Below, piece by piece: positions 56,459-64,000 of a stretch of DNA of 64,000 bases; within the stretch, counting starts at the first letter, position 1, and the number at the start of each line of letters is the position of its first letter. A program made the translations under genes and the position numbers. The notes under the pieces were generated by a model that was not told the origin of the DNA, did no database searches, and saw nothing but the letters and a program-made list of their open reading frames with translations. Origin of the DNA: Heloderma charlesbogerti (taxonomy: Eukaryota > Chordata > Lepidosauria > Squamata > Helodermatidae); the NCBI GenBank assembly GCA_026122225.1, contig JANEZZ010002679.1, forward strand, positions 124,001 through 188,000, written 5' to 3'.

Positions 56459-57173
56459 TAGGGATGGCAGAGAATTCCGCCACGGATCTCAGTGAGGCCG
56501 AATGCCAGTGCATTCAGGTCCCTGAAATCTGTGGCGGAACGGCCTGCCACCCCGTGGATCCCCCCCGGGACGAGACTTACCTAGGGCGGATCTTCTGGGT
56601 GGCGGCGGCTCAGGCGGTGGCGGTGGCTGGTCTTCCGACCGGCTGCCACTGCCGCCATTTGCAGTCTTGTCAGGGGTTTGTTGTTGTTTTTTTACAAGTC
56701 GTGATAGGCTACGTAAAGACTTACATAGCCTATCATGTCTGGCTTAAAAAAACAAACAAACACGTATGCAAATGGCGGCGGCTACGGCAGCCGCCATTTG
56801 CGTTCCTTATTTTTGGCCGTCTTAGTCTACGTAAATATTTACATAGACTAAGACAGCGAAAATAAGGGGAATGCAAATAGCGTAGCGCGTTTTTTGTTTT
56901 TGTTTTTAAGCCAGACGTGATAGGCTACGTAAGTCTTTATGTAGCCTATCACGGCTGACTACAGGGATGCAAACGGCGGCGGCTACAGCCGCCACCATTT
57001 GCGTCCCTGCTAGCCAGCGGCCGGATGCCCGGCTGCTGGCGGAGCCAGCCGGCGGCTCCGCGGAATCCCCACGGAGCGGAGCCAGCTGGCCAGGATTCCG
57101 GGGGGAGGGACGGAGTGCCTCCCCCCCCCAGCGGAACCCGGCGGAGCCAGGTAAGGGGAGTTTCATACATCCC
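56459..57173. mobile_element. hAT-like palindromic element, copy G (about 715 bp)
   Basis: TAGGGATGGCAGAGAATTCC at the left is the family's right end inverted, so this copy lies opposite to D and E. The right end is TTTCATACATCCC. GTTTCTTT (56451-56458) and TTTCTTT (57174-57180) represent the duplication, with three terminal bases lost. Internal modules are GATAGGCTACGTAAA, GCAAATGGCGGCGG and TAGTCTACGTAAATA palindromes. Confidence 0.9.
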
Positions 57174-57469
57174 TTTCTTTACAGATGTAAAAGTGGAAAC
57201 CATGACATGGAGCATCTCTACACCAGCCTAAAATCCTGCACTTAAAGGGGAGCTTTCTACTTCTGTTTTAAATGCAGGATCATGGCGGACTCCCCCTCCC
57301 CTTTCCCCCTCCCTCTCCCCCTTATCTGAGTCTTCCATATGTTTCATTGGTCTAGCTCCTCTTCTTGCAGCTTCTCCTCTTTTCGTGAAGCGAACTCAAG
57401 CAGAACACAAGCGGGGTAATTTGATGGTTCCTTATCTCCGATCTCTTTAAAAATGGAATAAAGGCCATT

Positions 57470-57595
57470 TATTCCATAATAAGGCAGGAGACACCCTGGA
57501 GGTTCATGATGTCATCTAAAGGGCCCGCAAACTTCCATGAGTAACCAGTCTCATGAGCAGGATAAAAGCTCTGTGTAAAGGAGCCCAAGGTGAAG
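57470..57595. repeat. Unclassified dispersed repeat, paired with 19800-19925
   Basis: GGGCCCGCAAACTTCCATGA and GAGCAGGATAAAAGCTCTGT align with GGGACCCACAAACTTCCACA and AGCAGGATAAAGCCTCCGTG near 19855-19910. Class unknown. Confidence 0.5.
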
Positions 57596-57703
57596 TTACC
57601 CACACTTTAAGAAAAAAACTGGGAGGCTGAATGGAAAAATCTTCCTCAAAATGCTAGCTCTACCCAACCATGATAGACAGCGGTGTAAAAGAGGGAATAA
57701 GGG

Positions 57704-58254
57704 TGTCAGGACTGCCCCTGTTGTCTTCTGAACCCTCCAACAGCCAGAATCAACAGTCAGACAAAAGGGCTGCTTTCCAAAGCTTTATTTTCATTTAACC
57801 TAATGAGGCTTACAGATGCTAATTGCCTGAGACTCAGAGGAAATACAAAGGAACAGCCTACCACGGGTTTCTAAGAGTTAGGACATCAGTTGGTCTCCGT
57901 TTGGAGAAAAGCGTGGCAACGCTCTGAACTTGAGGAGTAGGAGGGGAAGTTCTCCCCCTTTCCCGTGGGGCCTCAGGGCGCAGCTGCTGATGTCGAGCCA
58001 ACTGGGCTGAGCACCTCAGCTTGGGTCCCGCAACCTCTCGCTTGTGCCTGCACCTGCACCTCACATCTAAAAGCTCAAGTTGTCCCTCCCTTTCCATGCC
58101 AGGGTCAGTATCACTCCCAGGAATGTGAGTGGGGGGGCCCTCCCCCTCCAGCTGCACCTCTGAAACCTGAGAGGGTTCCTCTCCCACAGATTGTATCTCC
58201 TCCTCAGAATCAGAGCTATTTTGGGACTCTATGGGCTCAGATCCAACCCTGACA
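57704..58254 (-). mobile_element. Probable solo LTR, 551 bp
   Basis: The ends TGTCAGGACTG and CAACCCTGACA give the TG...CA pattern with short inverted ends. In minus orientation an AATAAA signal lies near 57785-57792, close to the 3' end. Flanks AAGGG and TTGGG match at only 3 of 5 bases. No internal retroelement flanks it. Superfamily unknown. Confidence 0.55.
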
Positions 58255-58347
58255 TTGGGTGAGTCAGAGACTATCCATTAGAAAAGAAGAAAGAAATTCA
58301 CCAGCACACACTGCTCCTAACTCTGCTATCCTGCTTAGAATTTAGAG

Positions 58348-58483
58348 CAGCCTTCCCCAACCTGGTGCCCTCCAGATGTTTTGGACTACAACTCCAAGCA
58401 TTCCTGACTATTGGCCATGCTAGCTTAAGCTGATGGGAGTAGCAGTCCAAAACATCTGGAGGGCACCAGGATGGGGAAGCCTG
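58348..58483. mobile_element. CAGCCTT-type palindromic MITE, complete
   Basis: CAGCCTTCCCCAACCTGGTG and CCAGATGTTTTGGACT pair with AGTCCAAAACATCTGG and CACCAGGATGGGGAAGCCTG. Flanking ATTTAGAG and ATGTAGAA match at 6 of 8 bases, weakly suggesting an 8-bp duplication. Confidence 0.85.
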
Positions 58484-60124
58484 ATGTAGAAAATAAATAC
58501 AAATATTGTTGCATACATCCTCTTTGGATAAAGATAACCTTTTCTGTAGGCTTTCGTTTAGCTAATAAATACAGATGCTTTGTTTAATTGTATTAATTTA
58601 TTTTTTAGAATTATGTAACTATCAATTTATCTAATGTTTGCTTAAGGGTTTTACTTATAGACATAAGTCTATAAGTAAAATATAAAATATTTACTCCTTA
58701 AATACAGGATGATATGAAGAAGGGAGGGAGAAACCTCTAAAGGGGAGGCAGTGGGGGGGGCAGGACGAGGGGGGAGTGTTTACTGTTTCAATTGTATTGG
58801 AAGATGGGAAAATATCTAATAAACTGTTAATAACAAAAAAGATGCATTTCTTTTAAAGTTAGTAATGGTTTACATTAGAGAAGTGTGCAAGTTTTCAGTG
58901 CTTTTTAAAACAAAGGTTTTATACATATTTTTTAAAAGAATGAAAGTATATAAGAAGAGCCTGCTAGGTTTGACCTAGAGAGTCCACCCAGCATCCTGTT
59001 TCTAGCAGTGGACAGCCAGCTGCCTCCAGGAACCTTACAAAGAGGGCATGGAAGCAATTGCCCTCCCCTTATTGTTTGCTCCTCAGCAACTGGTGTTCGG
59101 ACACACACTGGCGTTCGGGTGGTTGCATTTAGCTATCATTGCATTAGCTATCATATCATTCGGACGTACAACTGGCGTTAGGAAGGTTGCATTTAGCTAT
59201 CACTGTGTATCATTAAAGTGAACTCAGTTCTCTGAGTTCCACTCCTTATGTTGCCAAAACGGCACTATCCACAAAGAAGACGGAAGTATGAGCATGTTTG
59301 GAGAAACGCCGTGTTTTGCAGAAGTACCAGAAGAAGAAAAACCCTTTAGGGAATAAAGCCTAAGGGGGCAAAAACAAAAGAACCCAAACAGCCCAATGAA
59401 AACTGGACATGCTCAGTGGCCATGAAATGCTGACTGTCTGTTGAGAGGGCGGGAAATAGAAAACCAAAGGGGAGAAGGGATGGAATGGAGTATCCTGGGA
59501 GAAGGCATAGCTGATTGGCTGGAACACTGAACAGAAGCACTCCACACTGTAAGATTCTGTGACTGGTCCAAGATTCTGTGACTGGTCCATGTTGTACCAA
59601 GAACAAGGCTCCATAGCCATGTTAGGTGTTTCTCAGGTATCTTGGTGCCAAAAGCTTGCCTAAAAGGGGGGAGCTAATGCAGGGCAAATTATGTTGCAAA
59701 TGTATGCCAGCTTTCCCACTGAAACCTGTGTTAATATTGCCAAGCGAGAGGCTTCTCTTGCTAGCCAGCTAAAATGGGTCTTCCTGGGGTTGAGTACAAG
59801 GCAATCAAGCTCTTAAGCTGGTAATGAGAGCTACAGGATGCTACGCTGGAAGTACTATAAATCCAACCATGAAAGCTCATTGCTGCCCATCAGGGTTTGC
59901 ATGTCACCCCCAAAAGTCGCACACCATCTTCTTTTGCACTCTGCATAAATGTTGTGCCTGACACTCAAAAATTGACATTCACTACTCCCCACTTTCCTCT
60001 GAAAAAGCAACCCTTGGGAAAAGACCTCACTTGGAATAGCTAACGTTTTCTATCTGACTTCCTTGCTTTGTTTTTGTACTGGCTGGGCTCCTGCTCTTCT
60101 GTGATGGCCCTGGATCTTTGTAGA
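58484..60124. other. Non-coding interval with small repeats
   Basis: It contains the LINE fragment at 58940-59110. A local duplication of GGTTGCATTTAGCTATCA occurs near 59121 and 59183. A 19-bp tandem AAGATTCTGTGACTGGTCC lies at about 59551-59588. No gene. Confidence 0.5.
58940..59110 (-). mobile_element. CR1/L3-type LINE 3' fragment
   Basis: ATAAGAAGAGCCTGCT, CCAGCATCCTGTTTC and CAGCAACTGGTGTTC parallel the 3' end at 2690-2850. Confidence 0.7.
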
Positions 60125-60214
60125 TCATAGAATCATAGAATCATAGAATAGTAGGGTTGGAAGGGGCCTACAAGGCCATCGAGTCCAACCCCCTGCTCAA
60201 TGCAGGAATCCAAG

Positions 60215-62109
60215 TCAGAGCATCCCTGACAAATGGCTGTCCAGCCTCGTCTTGAAGGCCTCCAGTGTGGGAGAGCCTACCACCTCCCCAGGTAATTGGT
60301 TCCATTGCCGTATTGCTCTGACACTCAGGAAGTTTTTCCTGATGTTCAACCAGAATCTGGCTTCCTGTAACTTCAGCCCATTATTCCGTGTCCTGCACTC
60401 TGGGATGATCAAGAAGAGATCCTGGCCTTCTTCTCTGTGACAACCTTTCAAGTACTTGAAGAGTGCTACCATATCTCCCCTCAGTCTTCTCTTCTCAAGG
60501 CTAAACATGCCCAGTTCTTTCAGTCTCTCTTCATAGGGCTTTGTTTCCAGTCCCCTGATCATCTTCGTTGCCCTCCTTGAACCCTCTCCAGTTTGTCTGC
60601 ATCCTTCTTAAAGTGTGGTGCCCAGAACTGGACACAGTACTCCAGATGAGGCCTAACCAGTGCTGAGTAGAGGGGAACTAGTACTTCCCGGGATTTGGAA
60701 GCAATGCTTCTATGAATGCAGCCCAAAATAGCATTTGCCTTTTTTGCAGCCACATCACATTGTTGGCTCATATTCAGCTTGTGATCGACAACAATTCCAA
60801 GATCCTTCTCGCTCGTAGTGTGGTTGAGCCACGTATCCCCCATCTTGTAACTGTGCATTTGGTTTCTTTTTCCTAGGTGCAGAACTTGGCATTTGTCCCT
60901 ATTAAATGCCATTCTGTTGTTTTCTGCCCAGCGCTCCAGTCTATCCAGATCACTTTGAATTTTGTTTCTGTCTTCCAAAGTATTAGCTATCCCTCCCAAT
61001 TTTGTGTCATCTGCAAATTTGATCAGCATTCCCTGCACCTCCTACTCCAAGTCATTAATAAAAATGTTGAAGAGCAGTGGGCCCAGGACTGAGCCCTGCG
61101 GTACCCCACTCGTTACCTCTCCCCAGCTTGAGAAGGTCCCATTGAGAAGCAGTCTTTGAGTCCGATTCTGTAGCCAACTGTGGATCCACTGGATCGTTGT
61201 TTCATCTAGCCCACTTCGAGCTAGTTTGCTCATCAGGATATCATGGGGCACTTTGTCGAAAGCTTTGCTGAAGTCGAGGTATATGATGTCTACAGCATTC
61301 CCACGGTCTACAAGGGAGGTGACTTGATCAAAAAATGAGATCAGATTTGTCTGGCAGGACTTGTTTTTGACAAATCCATGTTGGCTTCGAGTAATCACGG
61401 CATTGTTGTCAAGGTGCTTCCAGATGGATTGCTTTATGATCTGCTCCAGAATTTTCCCAGGGATTGATGTCAGACTGACTGGTCTGTAGTTCCCAGGTTC
61501 CTCCTTTTTACCCTTTTTGAAGATAGGGACAACGTTAGCCCTCCTCCAGTCATCTGGCACTTCCCCCGTCCTCCATGATTTCTCAAAGAGAATAGACAGC
61601 GGTTCTGAGAGTTCTTCTGTCAGTTCCTTTATGACTCTAGGATGCAGTTCATCTGGCCCTGGAGATTTGAACTCATTCAAAGTAATGAGGTGTTCCTTGA
61701 CCATATGCCTGTCGATCTCAAGCTGCAATCCTGCCCCTTCAGCCTGTACTTCGCCTTTGCCAGGGGGGTCATAGACCCTCTTTTGGGAGAAGACTGAGCC
61801 AAAGTAGGAATTGAGCACCTCTGCCTTTTCTTTGTCATCTGTTATCATTTTGCCATCCTTATTTAATAGCTGAACAACCATTTCTTTCCTCTGCCTTTTA
61901 CTATGCACGTAGCTGAAGAAAGCCTTTTTGTTGTTTTTAGCATCCCTCGCTAACCTCACCTCGTTCTCCGCTTTAGCCTTCCTGACGACATCCCTGCAAT
62001 TCTGTGCTACCTGCCTGTACTCTTCCTTTGTTACTTGGCCTTCTTTCCACTTCCTATATGTGTCCTTTTTTGTTTTCAGGTCATCCCTAAGCTTTTTGTG
62101 AAGCGACAT
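60215..62109 (-). pseudogene. CR1 ORF2 reverse transcriptase and C-terminal region, stops and a frameshift
   Basis: Frame 61042-62109 (355 codons) carries [62 protein letters not shown] and [20 protein letters not shown] at 61042-61044 precedes frame 60559-61038, same phase, with the catalytic FADD near 61006-61017 and NRDKCQVLHLGK. The last part (60215-60562) is shifted by one phase and ends with the family's RLDSHLSGML-type terminus. Few lesions for its length suggest a fairly young insertion. Confidence 0.92.
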
Positions 62110-62232
62110 TGGCTTCTTCTGTTGTCTTCCACCTTTTCTTCTTGTTGGAATTGTTTGTGATTGTGCCTTGAGAATTTCCTTTTTTAAAAGTTCCCACCCA
62201 TCTTGGACTCCTTTTCTCGTTAGCGTCGCTTG

Positions 62233-63099
62233 CTATGGGACCTTACTGATCATTGTTCTGAGTTTATTAAAATCAGCTTTCCTAAAATCCAGGGTATGTG
62301 TTTGACTACACTCGGCTTTTGCTTCCCTTAGAACCAAGAACTCAAGTACAACATGGTCGCTTTCCCCCAGAGTTCCTGTAACTGCTACTTTATCCACTAA
62401 GTCATCTCTGTTGGTTAGGATCAAGTCAAGGATAGCCGATCCTCTAGTTCCTTCCTCTACTTTCTGTAGGAGGAAGTTATCCGCCACACAAGTCAGGAAT
62501 TTCCTGGAGGGGCCATGTTTTGCAGAATTTGTCTCCCAACAAATATTGGGGAAATTGAAGTCCCCCATTACTACTACATCATGCTTCCTTAAAACATTGG
62601 CTATTTGCTTTTCAAAAGTTTCATCCTTGTCTTCCCCTTGTTTGGGTGGCCGGTAGTAGACTCCGACCACCAGGTTCCTTTTATTCTTTGCTCCATTTAT
62701 TTCAACCCAGATGCTCTCGATGGGGCTACCAAGCTCCTCCTCCTGTATTTCTGTGCAGAGATATGTATTTTTCACATACAGTGCAACCCCACCTCCCTTT
62801 CTGTTCCTCCTGTTCTTTTTGAACAAGTTATATCCTTCAACTGCTGTATTCCAGTCATGAGAGTCATCCCACCAAGTCTCAGTTATGCCTATCAAGTCAT
62901 AATTTCCCTCCTGTATTAAGAGTTCAAGTTCGTTCTGTTTGTTTCCCATACTCTGGGCATTAGTATATAGACATCGAAGCCCATGTGCTTCATAGTCTGG
63001 CTTTCTTCCTACATGTGTCTGAAGACTATTATTGGGCGCTATCAGAGCTGTTCTCTCCATTGCAGTGCATGCGCCTATGTCCATCGTTACCCCCAACAT
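62233..63099 (-). pseudogene. CR1 ORF2 endonuclease domain, intact motifs
   Basis: The 288-codon frame starts at a plausible ORF2 Met. Motifs in order are TNAQS (Asn 47), ITETW (Glu 74), [13 protein letters not shown] (Asp 180, Asn 182), LDLILTN and SDH (Asp 248, His 249), the complete set for a LINE apurinic-type endonuclease. It ends at a TAG (62233-62235) where copy 2 has a sense codon. The reverse transcriptase continues in the same phase. The domain itself appears undamaged. Confidence 0.92.
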
Positions 63100-63122
63100 T
63101 ACATCTCCCTTCCCAGTAGGAT

Positions 63123-63794
63123 TCAGTTTAAAGCCCTCCTGATGAAGTTCTTCATGCTGTGGCCAAACACATTCTTCCCAGCCTTTGTGAGGTGCAACCC
63201 ATCCCTAGCCAACAGCCCATCTTCCAGGAAGTATAGGCCGTGGTCCCAGAATCCAAATCTCTCTCGTCGGCACCACCTTCGTAGCCAGTCATTCACCCGG
63301 AGTATTTTTCGTTCCCTTTCTATCCCTCTTCTAACTACTGGAAGGATGGATGAGAAAACTATCTGGGCCCCAAAGTTCTTGAGTTTCCTTCCCAAAACTT
63401 CAAAGTCTGACGTGATCTCTTCGTAGCTCCGCTTGGCGGTATCATTTGTTCCCACATGGATGAGAAGAAAGGGATACCTGTCAGTGGGCTTTATGAGTGC
63501 AGGCAACCTTTCAGTCACGTCTCTAATCTGTCCTCCCGGGAGACAACATACCTGGCGAGTCCATGGGTCTTCGCGACATACTTGGGTCTCGATCCCACGC
63601 AGCAAGGAGTCTCCCACTACTACCACTCTTCTCTTCTTCTTCTTGTAGGCCTGGGTTTCATCGCCTCTGTTTGACTGACCTTTAGCCTCTTGCTCACTCT
63701 CATGCAGGTTCCCCTGTGATTCTTCCTCTGCAGGCTCTCCTCCAGTCTCATCCGCAAGTACCTGGAATCGGTTCCACAGCTCCACTGGTTCCAC
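63123..63794 (-). CDS. CR1 ORF1 esterase-domain protein, N-terminus missing
   Basis: The open frame of 223 codons starts at an internal Met because the LINE is 5'-truncated; copy 2 shows the missing zinc-binding and coiled-coil part. Residues 55-223 form an SGNH/GDSL-type esterase: GDSLLRG with the nucleophile Ser at 63, GTND at 115-118, and DGLH at 198-201 supplying the Asp and His. All catalytic blocks are present and uninterrupted. An Arg-rich segment ([20 protein letters not shown]) could contact nucleic acid. In CR1 the ORF1 esterase accompanies retrotransposition; its substrate is not certain. ORF2 starts 24 bp downstream in another phase. Expression is doubtful without the 5' promoter. 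Confidence 0.85.
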   Translation of the reverse strand: MEPVELWNRFQVLADETGGEPAEEESQGNLHESEQEAKGQSNRGDETQAYKKKKRRVVVVGDSLLRGIETQVCREDPWTRQVCCLPGGQIRDVTERLPALIKPTDRYPFLLIHVGTNDTAKRSYEEITSDFEVLGRKLKNFGAQIVFSSILPVVRRGIERERKILRVNDWLRRWCRRERFGFWDHGLYFLEDGLLARDGLHLTKAGKNVFGHSMKNFIRRALN

Positions 63795-63807
63795 TGGTGC
63801 AGAGTGG

Positions 63808-64000
63808 AAGATAGTTTAGTGCTGGAAATTGAGCTAAATTGTTGGAGGGCGAGAGTGCCGATTGTCTGACTTCTGCACTGACTTCTCTTGGCTTACAGTA
63901 GTACACTTATAAGCTCTCCAGCTTGGGAAAGGTAATATCCATATTTTGGCACCTCCTATCTAATTCAGTTTCTCTTCTTGCCTGACCAATTTCAAAGAAG
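63808..64000. other. Non-coding flank, no gene seen
   Basis: Sequence beyond the CR1 truncation point. Nothing recognised. Confidence 0.5.

Larger units (their letters stand above)
60125..63807 (-). mobile_element. CR1 LINE copy 1, lightly damaged, 5'-truncated in ORF1
   Basis: Minus-strand CR1 with a true 3' end at 60125 made of ATCATAGA-type octamer repeats. ORF1 is open but lacks its N-terminus. ORF2 lies in one phase from 63099 to 60559, interrupted by stops, then shifts phase for the final part (60215-60562). Homology with copy 2 ends at 63807, giving the truncation point. No target duplication is expected for CR1, and none is seen. Confidence 0.95.

Noticed and set aside
57858..58187. 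109-codon minus-strand acidic frame resembling a host protein
   Set aside because: It lies wholly within the probable solo LTR and has no recognisable domain.

Overview
This window is vertebrate genomic DNA, most likely from a squamate reptile (lizard or snake). Several BovB (RTE) LINE copies that read very like ruminant BovB, CR1 and L2 LINEs, a DIRS-type tyrosine-recombinase retrotransposon, MIR-like fragments and many palindromic non-autonomous DNA transposons fit that assignment. I found no host protein-coding gene, no rRNA or tRNA gene and no bacterial-style operon. Nearly every long reading frame belongs to a transposable element.

Layout. 1-434: right part of a palindrome-rich hAT-like element. 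490-663: short palindromic MITE. 2685-4664: CR1/L3-type LINE, minus strand, carrying a tiny L2 tail. 6115-8445: 5'-truncated BovB with an 11-bp target duplication. 8686-19056: a nest in which a palindromic MITE appears to hold a DIRS element (about 8748-18832), whose left terminal repeat is split by a complete but defective gammaretrovirus-like provirus (8813-14647), itself interrupted by a CR1 3' end (10866-11260). 19057-29046: sparse non-coding DNA with MITEs, MIR/L2 fragments and one hAT-like element (26364-26882). 29047-32890: L2 interrupted by a nearly full-length BovB. 34616-34920: long near-perfect hairpin. 35360-38716: L2 interrupted by a 945-bp hAT-like element. 38717-39105: half hAT-like element fused to a 3'-truncated CR1 (39126 to about 43140). 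44353-47669: BovB with an inverted 5' part, holding two more hAT-like elements. 49005-50090: short BovB. 50528-51091: hAT-like element. 52075-53990: two L2 tails. 56262-58483: MITEs, a hAT-like element and a probable solo LTR. 60125-63807: CR1 whose ORF1 esterase is open and whose ORF2 is only lightly damaged.

The elements do not form a pathway; their relations are those of insertion history. BovB, CR1, L2 and DIRS supply their own endonuclease/reverse-transcriptase or recombinase remnants. The hAT-like elements carry no recognisable transposase and would have been moved in trans. Exact target-site duplications (8 bp for the hAT-like family, 11 bp for three BovB copies, 4 bp for the provirus) allow relative dating of many insertions.

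The best candidate for something undescribed is the hAT-like family with TAGGGATG termini. At least eight copies lie in 64 kb. They share termini and 8-bp duplications, but their interiors are assembled from several recurring palindromic modules in different order and number, and one copy has an unrelated palindromic core. All calls are from reading sequence by eye; no database search was made.
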